Shown here: positions 6,358 to 16,800 of the stretch, piece by piece
How positions within the stretch are numbered: position 1 is the stretch's first letter
How the letters are laid out: every line of letters starts with the position of its first letter
Virus record (IMG/VR): IMGVR_UViG_3300032242_002385
Span: 1-44,167 of that record
Source: a virus
Direction: 5' to 3' (one strand)
Length of the DNA stretch: 44,167 nt
Program-made: the position numbers and the translations under genes
Notes under the pieces: generated by a model
The model's database searches: none
What the model was told of the DNA's origin: nothing
Seen by the model: only the letters and a program-made list of their open reading frames with translations

Positions 6358-9300
6358 GTTGTGCTTGAAGACTATTTATTTTATTAGCCATTTCTTTAAT
6401 AGCTCCCACAAAATACATAGGGAGTTTATCGTAATTAACAGAATCAAGAACGTCATCTTTATAAACTAACAGTTCTTCTGATCCCACAATTTGTGCAACT
6501 TCTTCAGCAATTAAACCTAAATGTTTAATTTCTGGCGTATCACTAAAATCTGGTTTGTAATTAAAACTAACGGGCGACAATTCTTTAACAACATTATACA
6601 TATTTAATGTATCTAAAGATAAAATATTTTCTTTATATTTTCTACTTGAAGGAGCATAATAAACTTTTAATTGCAGTCCATCTTGCACGACAGTCCAAGT
6701 AGATCCTACGTTGGTGGAGTGTGGTATATTTGGCACCCCGACAGTGCTTGAAAAACTTGTTGCTGACATTACGATGGGGGAGCTTGACATGTCAATACTT
6801 GAAACACCATTATTGATAATTTTATTAGCAATAAACAAATTTTTCCATTGCAAATTTGTTAGACCTAAAGAACTATCATTATTATAATAAGGATACCAAT
6901 TACTATAAACACCGCCTGTTTCTGCACTTACAAATCCAACTGCACCAAATCCTATTCCCGTTACAGAATAAGTTCCACTTGGCGTGGTTCTTGTATAATT
7001 ACTTTCAAAATAATTTCCTGCATTATTTGAATTTCCAATTAAACCTATCAAAATATTACTACCGCTTAAAGTTCCTCCTGCACCAATATTAGAAGCGGAA
7101 TATATACTACCGTTAAAACTTGCATTGCCATTTGTATCAATAGCAAAAGTTGTAGTACCTGAACTATTTTTAGCAGCTATTCCGCTAGAGTTTATAACAA
7201 GTGTTGAATTTCCTGGACTTGGGGTTGCGGTACCACTTCCATTTAAAGAAAAAGAATTTCCAGTTATTGTAATGCCAGTTGAATTTATTTGTGTTGTTTG
7301 ATTATTTGCATTAAAAATAGCAACAGCATTTACACGTGTACTAGCTGTGTTAGCGGTTGTTTGTGCAGAAGTTGCTGTTGTTTGTGCAGAAGTTGCTGTT
7401 GAATTAATATCTGTAATAGTTTTACTGAGCCCTCCAATTGTCACACCGCCATCAATTACAGATCCAGTTCCTCCAATATATACGTGACCATCTCCGTATA
7501 CTCTAAAATTTGCAGTTGATCTTGCAGAATATGCATTTTGTCCCGCCCAAATTACTACATCTGAAGCTGCCGTTGCGTTTGAGGTAATTGGAGTAATTCC
7601 AACATAATATGCGTTTCTAACGGCATAAACGGCTGGCTGAGATGTTGTTGATGGTGGAGTGTTTGAATTTCCTACGTTCGCATCTAAAAATATATCTGAA
7701 TTTGGAGAATAAAATTGTGAACTATTAACTTGCCATCCGCCAATCACGGCTGAAATTGTTTTTAAAGCTCCATCTACTCCACTTAAAGTAGTTGTCCAAG
7801 TTCCAGCTGTATTTGCAAATGTAAGTCCTGCTTTATTTAATATAAAGCCTTGACCAGAAAGTATTGGATATGTTCCAGATACGTTGCCAGGTGCTCCTGC
7901 TGCTAGTGCTGTACCTTGCACTATAGACCCTAATGTATCTAAGTTTAAATTACCACTTATTCTTGCAGCCGTTAAATAAGATGTTCCTGCTATAACTATA
8001 CCTGTTGCATAAGCAATACCATTTGGCATAATGTTTGTACTTTGTGTAGTTGGAATAAAAGAAATATTTCCTGCAACTGATGCTGTGGTTGCTTGAGAAA
8101 GTGTAATAGATGTTCCAACAATTGATTTAACTGTGGTATTAGGTATAATTCCATCAGCGTATACAAACATTCCTGCTGTAATTCCCGTTGCAAGTGTTAC
8201 AGAAACTGTTGTTGCTCCGCTTGCTGCGGGGCTAGATAGTGTAGTTGAAACAACTTTAGTAGCACCAATGCTAACTTTACTATTTGTGGTTCCATCTCCA
8301 AGTAATTGAATATTTTTAGCTACAACTGAACCATCAATTCCTACGTGAAAGTTTGATGTAGTTCCTCCGCCTTGTGGACCTCCCGCAAAAAAAGCAGAAC
8401 CTGTTGAAGCTCTAGATAAACCATAATATTGTTGACCTGCTGGTGCTGAAGTGTTGGCAGATGTAATAGATTGATTATCAATTGTGTATCCACCAATTGT
8501 TGCGTTGGTTGTATAAAATGTTACGCCCGTTGTTGTTTTATTTAAACTTATCCATGTTGTTGAAGGTGTACCTGTTGTTGCAGTAAAATCAAAAGCTTCT
8601 ATACCCCTATTGCCCATAACAATTCTTGGGCCAGTGTCCGTATGATCACCAATAACAAATAGTCCAGAACTGTTTGCAGATGTAATGCTTACTGGACCTG
8701 TAAAATTACCACCAGTTGCATTTATAGTTCCAGTTACAGTAAATGTTGGGGTAGATAAAGTTGGATCCCAACCAAAACCAAGTGTGCTTGAACCAACGTG
8801 AAACTTACCAGTTGAATACCAATAATTGCTAGCATCTAAGTAAATTCCATCTAAAGTTGAAGTAGAATCTACTCTTTTACCAATCTTCATTGCTCCAGAC
8901 GAACCATTTAATATAACTGGTCCTGTAAAATATCCACCAGAAGCTTGAATATTTCCAACAACGGTTAATGGCGTCGTGGCAGCTGGATCAAAATACAATA
9001 TGTTTTTAAGAGAAAATTTTCCAGCAGAATCTAAATAAAATGCTGTATTTGCGTCGGACCAAAGACCAGATCCACTATAAATTTTATAAGGTAAGGTTGT
9101 TCCATTACCCGTAGCATCAATTTTTATAGCATATGCACCACCCGCACCTGTTGGACCAACTGAAAATGATTTGCCTACAAACAAATTAGTTGAATCAATT
9201 TGTGTAGCAGTAATTGATCCTGAAATAATATTATTAGCTGCTATAGTATTTGCTGCAATATCTGCACCTGTAGATTGTAAAGCTCTGCCAGTTGCATATG

Positions 9301-12211
9301 TATAAGATCCCGTTGCATAACCATCAACATCTTTTGCAACAACGGTAATGTAATAAGTTGTAGGCGTAGCGGTTGTATAATAAGTTAAATTATTACCATC
9401 TGCTGGGTATGTTTTAACAACGCCAAATAAACCTGGGGTTTCTAATGATTTAGTTATAGTTCCAGTATCGGTTGTATTGGGGTTAAAACTTGGAGTTGTT
9501 GATACATGTACTTCATAAGTAACGGGATCTGGATTATTTATAGCAGACCAATTAACTTGTAAAGCACCACCAAATGATTTTACTGTTATTGTAGAAGGAT
9601 TAGAAGAAGGTCTTTGTAAATCACTTGAACCGCCAGAAGCATTTAAAAGAACTGAATTTGAACTTTTTGTTTTTGTTGAACTTAAATGACCAGCAGAATC
9701 TACGGATGCAACTTCTGCGTAATAATAAAGAGAACCCTTTAATCCTGGAAAAGAATAAACAAGCCCCGTTGTTCTTTCATCTGAATATAAAAGTGTTCCT
9801 GTTGTTCTTGAGCTTGTAGTGTTGCTGTAAATATTAATACTATATCCAACTACGTTTGTTGAAGGAGATGGAGGATCATATGTAACATAAACTCCATAGG
9901 CTATTGCTCTCACTTGAACATTTGTTGGTGGCAATATTGCTGTATCACTTGTTGTAACATTTGGAGCAAGAACTGTATATTCAGAGGTATCATTAGAATT
10001 ATTATATGCTGCAGCTTGAATTACATATGTAGTGCCTGATTGCAATCCAGAAATCATGTATTGTGTTGTATTTAAAGAATTAGATGCAGGAATCATCTGC
10101 ATAATCATTGCACCCATATTATCCATTGGGTAGTATTGTAAGAAATATCCTTTAGTTGTATATGCTGGTAAACCGTTATCAACATCTGTTGCGGTAATAT
10201 TAACCATAATAGATGTATCCGTTACGTCTCCCGCCATAACTGGAGCTATATACGGTGCTGGAGGAACAGGTGTATTTGAATTTAAACTAATTATATTAAC
10301 AACTAATGGTTGGCTTAAATGACTTTCGTTGCCAACAATATCTACATAAGAAACTTTTACCCAGTGTATGTTGCCGTCATATAATGGAAACAATGCAAAT
10401 GATTTTATTTCTCCGCCGTCAACAAAATTGTAAGTTCCATTAATTGAATCGTCTGCTTGATAGACTTTTACTGCTACAACTCCAGCTGGTAATGCTGCGG
10501 GCGGAGAAACTATATATCCACTTGGAATTCCAAATACGCTAAATGTTGTAATATCTGGTGTAAGATTTCCAACATTTGATGTTAGTGTTGGCGTTGTAAA
10601 TTGAGCACCTAAAGATCTTGTTGCAGTTTCTGCATATTCTTGATATACCACTCCAGTGTAAGAAGGGTATAAAGCACCGAACTGATTAAATATATCATTT
10701 GCAGTAATAACAATTGGATTTGCTCCCAAAGCACCTGAAGGGTATTTATAAAATGATGCTTGATATGTTTGTCCATTATAGACTGCTGACAAAATAATAA
10801 TGAATCTGGAAGTTAAAGAACTAGTTCCAGTTGCTGTATATGGAATACTTATGTCGTCTGTAGATGTCCATGTTACTGTTCCTAAAACTGGTGTGTCTGG
10901 TGTTAATAAATTTAAATTATTTGCAACAGGGTTTTGCGGTATAATTTTTTGAGCTGTTGAAGGATCTGTAACGCTTCCATCAAATCTTCTATATCTTGCT
11001 CTTACCCATCTTGTTTGATAATCTGAAGATAATACAGTTTTTATTGCTGGAGAACCACTTATTGTTCCCTCCCAAACAGTGTTATAACCATCCGTTGGTG
11101 CAGTAGTTGAAGTTGGGTCTGAAGCAATAATTTCTTCAATTAAAGCATCTTGAAAATCTGGAAAAGTTGCTGTATTTGGATAGTTATTAAATGTTACAGT
11201 ATATCCATTATAGACTCCAGTTGCTGATATGCTTGGCACTGGAATATTGCTATGATACCCGCTAACGCTAGCAGTTGCTGCATGTGCACTTTGATTTCCA
11301 TACATATCCTGTGCAACAACAGATACTTGATAAAAACCATTTTGAAAAGCACCAAAAAGTGATTGATTTAACTGTCTTGTAACTAAATAATTATGATTTA
11401 TTCCAGATATTGGAGTGCCATCAATAAATCTTATTGGTCCGCCATCTATTGGTTGCAAACCAATTACAAATTTTGCAAGATGAGTATTGTCTGTTTTTGT
11501 TGCAACATCATATAATCCTGTGTCAAATATAAAACTAATTTTTAAATCTTGACTATTTGAACCATTCCAATCTACAACAAGACCAGTGACATCGCCTGGT
11601 TTAAATGAATCTGAACCTCTAACAATTTGTGTAATCTGATCTGACCCAGTACTCCATCTTCCATCATCATACCAATAATTATTTGCACTAAGATAAATTC
11701 CATTTTCTCCATTAGGTCCAACTTGTGGTCCAATTTTAATTGTAGGTCCTGCCTGAACAATTCCTGAAAATGTAGCTTTACCCGTTTTAGCATTAAGAAG
11801 AAATTCTTCATTTCCTTGGCTATATGCAGCAAGTCCATATTGATTCATAACAATTCCAGTACCCGTAATTGGTGTTGATGTTATATCAATCTTGCCCAAA
11901 TTTTTAGGTAACTGTGTTTTTGTTTTATCATTAGTATTTAAAGATATAGATCCACCAACAAGTCTTACATCTGTATTGTTTTGTATGGCTACTAAATTAC
12001 TTCCGTCAGATCCCGTCCCTGGAACTTCATATGGCAAAGTTGCATAATCAGAAACTATTGCATTTCCATTTGCATCTGCACCTTCTGCCCTTACACCAAT
12101 AATTACATAGTCCCCAGGTGTTAAACCTGAAAGAGTCAAGGAAGAAGTAGCAGGCGTACCCTTATTAAATTGAGCATTGGTTGTTGTTACACCGCTAGTG
12201 CTTGCTGCCAT
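6338..12211 (-). CDS. Tail fibre with C-terminal S74 intramolecular chaperone
   Basis: A 1957-residue fibre that probably projects from the tail tip and binds the host. The first half is a chain of fibronectin type III-like and related beta domains (for example LTLSGLTPGDYVIIGVRAEG; YMISGLQSGTTYVIQAAAYN). Near residues 150-200 and again later are similar blocks with GIYLSANNYWYDDGRW and GIYLDASNYWYSTGKF, i.e. internal domain repeats. A tandem TSAQTTA heptad pair lies near the shaft end. The last 103 residues are a peptidase S74 (endosialidase-type) chaperone: it begins SSRKYKENIL, with the Ser1855/1856 and Lys1860 dyad that normally self-cleaves after trimer folding, and contains HLGLIAEEVAQIV and a final coiled coil. 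Cleavage would remove the chaperone from a mature trimeric fibre. The ATG at 12211 has AGGATAAT upstream. Confidence 0.88.
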   Translation of the reverse strand: MAASTSGVTTTNAQFNKGTPATSSLTLSGLTPGDYVIIGVRAEGADANGNAIVSDYATLPYEVPGTGSDGSNLVAIQNNTDVRLVGGSISLNTNDKTKTQLPKNLGKIDITSTPITGTGIVMNQYGLAAYSQGNEEFLLNAKTGKATFSGIVQAGPTIKIGPQVGPNGENGIYLSANNYWYDDGRWSTGSDQITQIVRGSDSFKPGDVTGLVVDWNGSNSQDLKISFIFDTGLYDVATKTDNTHLAKFVIGLQPIDGGPIRFIDGTPISGINHNYLVTRQLNQSLFGAFQNGFYQVSVVAQDMYGNQSAHAATASVSGYHSNIPVPSISATGVYNGYTVTFNNYPNTATFPDFQDALIEEIIASDPTSTTAPTDGYNTVWEGTISGSPAIKTVLSSDYQTRWVRARYRRFDGSVTDPSTAQKIIPQNPVANNLNLLTPDTPVLGTVTWTSTDDISIPYTATGTSSLTSRFIIILSAVYNGQTYQASFYKYPSGALGANPIVITANDIFNQFGALYPSYTGVVYQEYAETATRSLGAQFTTPTLTSNVGNLTPDITTFSVFGIPSGYIVSPPAALPAGVVAVKVYQADDSINGTYNFVDGGEIKSFALFPLYDGNIHWVKVSYVDIVGNESHLSQPLVVNIISLNSNTPVPPAPYIAPVMAGDVTDTSIMVNITATDVDNGLPAYTTKGYFLQYYPMDNMGAMIMQMIPASNSLNTTQYMISGLQSGTTYVIQAAAYNNSNDTSEYTVLAPNVTTSDTAILPPTNVQVRAIAYGVYVTYDPPSPSTNVVGYSINIYSNTTSSRTTGTLLYSDERTTGLVYSFPGLKGSLYYYAEVASVDSAGHLSSTKTKSSNSVLLNASGGSSDLQRPSSNPSTITVKSFGGALQVNWSAINNPDPVTYEVHVSTTPSFNPNTTDTGTITKSLETPGLFGVVKTYPADGNNLTYYTTATPTTYYITVVAKDVDGYATGSYTYATGRALQSTGADIAANTIAANNIISGSITATQIDSTNLFVGKSFSVGPTGAGGAYAIKIDATGNGTTLPYKIYSGSGLWSDANTAFYLDSAGKFSLKNILYFDPAATTPLTVVGNIQASGGYFTGPVILNGSSGAMKIGKRVDSTSTLDGIYLDASNYWYSTGKFHVGSSTLGFGWDPTLSTPTFTVTGTINATGGNFTGPVSITSANSSGLFVIGDHTDTGPRIVMGNRGIEAFDFTATTGTPSTTWISLNKTTTGVTFYTTNATIGGYTIDNQSITSANTSAPAGQQYYGLSRASTGSAFFAGGPQGGGTTSNFHVGIDGSVVAKNIQLLGDGTTNSKVSIGATKVVSTTLSSPAASGATTVSVTLATGITAGMFVYADGIIPNTTVKSIVGTSITLSQATTASVAGNISFIPTTQSTNIMPNGIAYATGIVIAGTSYLTAARISGNLNLDTLGSIVQGTALAAGAPGNVSGTYPILSGQGFILNKAGLTFANTAGTWTTTLSGVDGALKTISAVIGGWQVNSSQFYSPNSDIFLDANVGNSNTPPSTTSQPAVYAVRNAYYVGITPITSNATAASDVVIWAGQNAYSARSTANFRVYGDGHVYIGGTGSVIDGGVTIGGLSKTITDINSTATSAQTTATSAQTTANTASTRVNAVAIFNANNQTTQINSTGITITGNSFSLNGSGTATPSPGNSTLVINSSGIAAKNSSGTTTFAIDTNGNASFNGSIYSASNIGAGGTLSGSNILIGLIGNSNNAGNYFESNYTRTTPSGTYSVTGIGFGAVGFVSAETGGVYSNWYPYYNNDSSLGLTNLQWKNLFIANKIINNGVSSIDMSSSPIVMSATSFSSTVGVPNIPHSTNVGSTWTVVQDGLQLKVYYAPSSRKYKENILSLDTLNMYNVVKELSPVSFNYKPDFSDTPEIKHLGLIAEEVAQIVGSEELLVYKDDVLDSVNYDKLPMYFVGAIKEMANKINSLQAQLDNLTK
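7356..7397 (-). repeat. Two perfect 21-base tandem copies in the fibre gene
   Basis: The unit GTTGTTTGTGCAGAAGTTGC plus T on the plus strand occurs twice in a row. It encodes tandem TSAQTTA heptads, expected to extend a trimeric coiled coil in the fibre shaft. Perfect DNA identity suggests recent duplication. Confidence 0.85.
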
Positions 12212-12214
12212 TTA

Positions 12215-13123
12215 TTATCCTAACTGTAAGTAATATTCTATGTCTAGTGGAACTGCGTATAATTTTGCAATAGGAGTATCAAGAACTGATCTGCTAATAA
12301 TTGCGGTGCTTTCACTTATTTCATTAAGTATTGACACTCTAATTGCATCTACTGTTATATCGCAATTTAAACCTACCGTTGTTAATGTTATTTCTGAAAT
12401 AGAAGAAAGAGTATTAATTGCTGATGGAAAGTTTAAAGATAATATTTGATAGCCTGAAGATACATTTCCGTCGTAAGGATAATTTAGTTGTATTTGATTT
12501 CCGTTTACATCTGTAAGTTTAACAACCAAAGTTCCAGATTTAGCTGGGTCTACTGATACTAATACATCAAGTGTGTCTAAGCTTGTGTAAGAAATTGCAT
12601 TAAAAAGAAAATTATTGTTTGTTACTGTTGTGCCCGTTCCAAGTGTTAGGCTATACAAACCAACTCTTGGAGAAAATGGATTTTGACCTTGATATGGATT
12701 TTGAGTAACAGTTGTTCCAGTTGATGTCATAATCCAATCTGCTGGTGTTGAAAAATCTGTTAAAATAAGCTTATCTCTTTCTCCAAATACTTTATCTGTG
12801 TTTGAAGGAAATATACCTACCTCATATATATTTGCAGCGACCAAAGGATCTATTTGGCCCTTAACAATAATAAGATTTGGGGTTCCATTTTTATAAGATT
12901 TTAAAGTTACAGCACTTCTTGCTATTTCATATGTTAGTGCAAGATCGTCAACTGTTGGGTTATTATTCATCGCTCCAATGGCAATAGATGAAGCCCAATC
13001 TCCAGAATGACCGCTTAAATATTTTAATATAGCGTTTGTTCCGTTTGTTGTAATAAGATTATTAGAACGACCAATTTCTTTTCCGTTCTGTTTAAATACA
13101 TATGTACCTTTAAATTTTATCAT
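12215..13123 (-). CDS. Minor tail protein with beta-sandwich (carbohydrate-binding-like) region
   Basis: 302 residues. The N-terminal part (MIKFKGTYVFKQNGKEIGRS, then LITTNGTNAILKYLSG) resembles a repeated phage tail tip motif with a strand, a turn and an N-T-hydrophobic helix. Residues about 120-270 form a beta-sandwich-like stretch (LTDFSTPADW; GLYSLTLGTG; VLVSVDPAKSGTLVVKLTD; ITLTTVGLNCDITVDAIRVS) similar in layout to galactose-binding or carbohydrate-binding modules. It overlaps the preceding gene by 4 bases (ATGA type) and is followed by the long fibre. It may connect the hub to the fibre or bind host glycans. No named family is certain. Confidence 0.65.
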   Translation of the reverse strand: MIKFKGTYVFKQNGKEIGRSNNLITTNGTNAILKYLSGHSGDWASSIAIGAMNNNPTVDDLALTYEIARSAVTLKSYKNGTPNLIIVKGQIDPLVAANIYEVGIFPSNTDKVFGERDKLILTDFSTPADWIMTSTGTTVTQNPYQGQNPFSPRVGLYSLTLGTGTTVTNNNFLFNAISYTSLDTLDVLVSVDPAKSGTLVVKLTDVNGNQIQLNYPYDGNVSSGYQILSLNFPSAINTLSSISEITLTTVGLNCDITVDAIRVSILNEISESTAIISRSVLDTPIAKLYAVPLDIEYYLQLG

Positions 13124-13842
13124 ACAGTATACACCTCTGATAAAGTATTAGGTTGACCTGAAACATAGTCTGGGCTATATGGAGTAATTGTAATTTTATA
13201 TGTTCCATGCGGTACATTTCTAAATATACCGTATGCTGTTGCAGCACTTAAAGTTGCTGGAACAACAGGAATGGATTCAAAAGCTTTGGTAGATGTATTT
13301 GTAATTGTTAACACATAACTAGTAGCATCATTTACTGTATCAAAATCAACCCTAACTTGTGGATATGAAACCGTAACATTATAATTTAACACTTGTAATG
13401 GCAGAGGGTATGTTGGTTTAATTACAGTAGTTGTATACTTAACATTGTTTCCTACAATTTTTTCAAATTGAACATTAATAGACAATGTTGTTACTCCCCC
13501 GCTTGTTGTTGGTTTTGGCGTTCCTATTACTTTTAAATTTGTTGGTGGTGGCAATTTTACATCTGTTGGAATCTCAACACTAGAACCGCCGTCTGAATTA
13601 AGATAGCCCAAAGGGGTTGAGGTTTCGGATTGAAGGCTTGTTAAAGGATCGCCCTGTTCAATATACTTGATAAACTCAGAATCTGGAAGAACAATAACGT
13701 TACCTGGACCAACCAAAGCTTCGATTTTAGCTCTTGCAATTGGATTAAGGTTATTTGGGTCGCTTTGTGCCATGACCCATTTGCCACGGGATGCTGTGGC
13801 TATGGATCTATTATATGTATTATTATCTGTGCGATTTACCAT
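13120..13842 (-). CDS. Minor tail protein with fibronectin-like domain
   Basis: 240 residues. The N-terminal 70 residues (SRGKWVMAQSDPNNLNPIAR, then KIEALVGPGNVIVLPDSEF) look like a small connector segment. The rest is beta-rich, with a Pro-Pro-Thr-Asn-Leu-Lys-Val start at about residue 100 and an immunoglobulin/fibronectin-like end (DATSYVLTITNTSTKAFESI; GIFRNVPHGTYKITITPYSP). This matches accessory tail tip proteins. The ATG at 13842 has GGGAGA 5 bases upstream and a TGGTATAAT box beyond it, so a new transcript probably begins here. Exact role unknown. Confidence 0.65.
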   Translation of the reverse strand: MVNRTDNNTYNRSIATASRGKWVMAQSDPNNLNPIARAKIEALVGPGNVIVLPDSEFIKYIEQGDPLTSLQSETSTPLGYLNSDGGSSVEIPTDVKLPPPTNLKVIGTPKPTTSGGVTTLSINVQFEKIVGNNVKYTTTVIKPTYPLPLQVLNYNVTVSYPQVRVDFDTVNDATSYVLTITNTSTKAFESIPVVPATLSAATAYGIFRNVPHGTYKITITPYSPDYVSGQPNTLSEVYTV

Positions 13843-13865
13843 TTTATCTCCCGTTGACTATACCA

Positions 13866-13874
13866 ATTATACCA
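13866..13874 (-). promoter_or_regulatory. Extended -10 promoter, TGGTATAAT
   Basis: TGGTATAAT is followed at once by a second copy-like TGGTATAGT (13857-13865). It lies in the 35-base gap between the 2023-aa tail gene and the next minor tail gene. No convincing -35 is seen; AGGTTC and TTTAACTAA lie upstream, partly shared with the gap at 36755-36790. Confidence 0.5.
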
Positions 13875-13877
13875 TTT

Positions 13878-16800
13878 TTAGTTAAATGAACCTTTTTGTC
13901 CTGCACTATTAACACTTTGTGCACCACCCGAATTACCATAATAAACAAGTCCATCAGTTCCAATAATTTTCATTCTAACTTCTAAATAACAAGGTCCTGC
14001 AACATAACTTGTTCCTACATAAAAAGATGGATCAAATTGCATGTTCATTGAAACAGCTGGGTCATAAGCATCATATTGCAATGGTACTTTTTCTCCTGTA
14101 TTTATTAATGTACCAGAAGTTGAAGTCCCATGATAAAATCTCCATTCCCAAGTCCAAGATGCCCAACTTCCAAATGGACCTAATGTTGCGTCTGGCCCCC
14201 AATAAAAAGATCCTCCTGTTTCATGCTTTACTGTTGCTGATGGAAGATACCAATGAAAATCTTGTGAATGAACTCTCGGTGCTTTTCCTGTAGGAACATT
14301 AAATGTATTATTTGGAACAGTATAATAATTACCATTTAAATCAGTACTTGTTTGTTGTACGCCAGCTATTGCTGGAGTAACTGTTAAATTAACCTGTTCT
14401 CCAGGTGCAAATTCTAAACTATCATTAAAAGTTGAATCATTAAAATTAATTCCATTTGTAGATAATATAAACGTAACGTTGTTTCTTATATGAGACCATC
14501 CTAATCCTGTTTTGCTTATTGAAAAACTTGATGCTGGTTTTGTTGGATTTGTAATAGATTGATAAGAAACATTATATGCTTGAGCAGCTGCATAACCAGT
14601 CCATGTGCCAAGTACATTGCTACCGCTTTGTATAGCAAGATTTGTTACAACATCTGTGGTTGAAGATGGGTTAGCTTTTATATTTGAAGATTGACTTAAA
14701 CCAAATGAATTATGTGATTGAACATTAAATGAATATTGTTTGCCATTTGTTAATCCAACAATTGTTATGGCATACGAATTATTTGGTCCAACTGGCAAAG
14801 AACTTATTTGAAAATTAAAAACTTCATTTGACAAATTATTTGTAATAGCTGGATAACTTGTTATTTGATATGAGTTTATCCCTGGGTTTGAAACAAGATC
14901 TTTGTTAATATAAAATGTAAAATCAGAAGTTGAACCTTGATTTGTTAAAATAGGTACAGGCTGAATATTTGGTGCTATTGGAAGTCCTGGCGTAGTTGTT
15001 CCACCACCCGTTGCTGGTGATGAATTAACATCAATAATTTCAGAATTTCCACTACCTTGTCCAATAATATTTGTTGCTATGATATGACAATATATTTTAC
15101 TACCAACATAGCTACTATCTAAAACAGCAGAGTATGTTGTTCTTCCTTGAATTGGTGCATAGTTTTCATTTTTATTACTGTACCATTGATATGAGTATGA
15201 TTGTGGAAAACCTATCCAATTTGAGTCCAAATTATTAACAGTATAATTAAAATCAGTTCCAGTTAAATTACCTGTTATTCCTGGTGTTGTTAATAATATT
15301 GGTACTGTATTGGAACCTCCTTGCGATCCACCCTGATTAATAGAATCACATACATACTGTAATGTTGCTACTGGACCAGAACCAATTTGAACACCATTTT
15401 GTTTATCAACTGGAGTAAAACTAAAATTATAAGTTTTTCCTGGAACAAAGCCAGATCCAACATATTTAGTTCCAAACCCTAAACCTTCGTCAATAAGTTT
15501 TCCAGAAGCTGGAACTATACCGCCATCTACTGTAAAATTATAAGCATTTTCTAATGATGATCCTACTGTCCAATCTATGGCTATTACATTTGTCATGCCG
15601 TTTGATGCGTCATCTGAAAAATCTGAAACAACAGTAGGTGTAATTGGATTTAATACGACTTTATCTTCTTGATATAGCCAGCTATTATAATTAAAAGTTG
15701 TTTCTGTAATGCCATTAAAAATAACTGTAACGTTTGCCCACCCAGCCGAATGCGGTGGAACCACACATGTTAATGCTGATGAACTTGTAACTGTAACTTG
15801 ACTTGCTTGAAATTCATCAAAAAATACTGTAGGTTTATTTGAATTTGACCATCCATCACCGCCTGTTATTAAAGCAACGTCTCCTCCTGATGTAGAACCA
15901 TAAGGTGTATTTGAACCATTATTATTTACAATTCCTAAAAGATTTGAAGGCGTTAATGAAGGAGAATAAGATAAATAATTTTGATTTGGGGAAGTATTAC
16001 CTGTTCCTTTGTACCCTATTTCATTCATTGTTAATGTAGTTAATAAACCTTTGTCATATGATTGTTTAACTGATTGTACAAAAAATGTTAAGTTTTTAAT
16101 GTTTTTAAGTGTATGATCTAATGATACAATATCGCCAACCTGTATAAGCGGGTTACCAAAAAGATTAACCGTAATATCTTTGCTGAAAGCATTAGATGCT
16201 CTTGCTACAACCCCTAAAATAGAATTTGCAGACTTTTCTGATTGAATCCAATCTGATTGAATTTCTACAACTTCATTAATATTTTGTTGATTTAAAACCC
16301 TTTCAAGAGTTTGTTGATCCGTTAAAACTATCATATTTCTTGATAAGATCATGAATTGTGCATTAACAACCTTGCTGTAATCAGAAGTTGTTTGTGTCCA
16401 TATTGCATATCTTGAATTGTTTGCAAGTGCAAATTTTGCTCTAAAACCAGAACTTACAACTGTTGAATATGCTAAAGCTTTATCATAAACTACAATATGA
16501 TCTGTTGCTGCACTTGCAGCAGTTGATTTTTTATAATACAAAGAATACATAACCTTAAATGGTTCTGCACCCAACGACGGCGTTAGGGATAGCTGAACGT
16601 CATAAAGATTTAAACCAATAAATGCTGGTCTAGATTGAACCATAAAGAATTTTTCGGTAAGTCTTTTACCAGAAACAATTGCATCAAGATATTCTGTTTG
16701 TTGAAAATGATAATTTGTTTGATTATCTATAACACTTTGACAAGCATATATTTCTGAAAGCAAAGAATTAGAATTTAATGACGCTGAAGATGTTGTGTAG

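Noticed and set aside
7356-7397. CRISPR-like or regulatory direct repeat
   Set aside because: Two adjacent 21-base copies with no spacer, in frame and coding for coiled-coil heptads.
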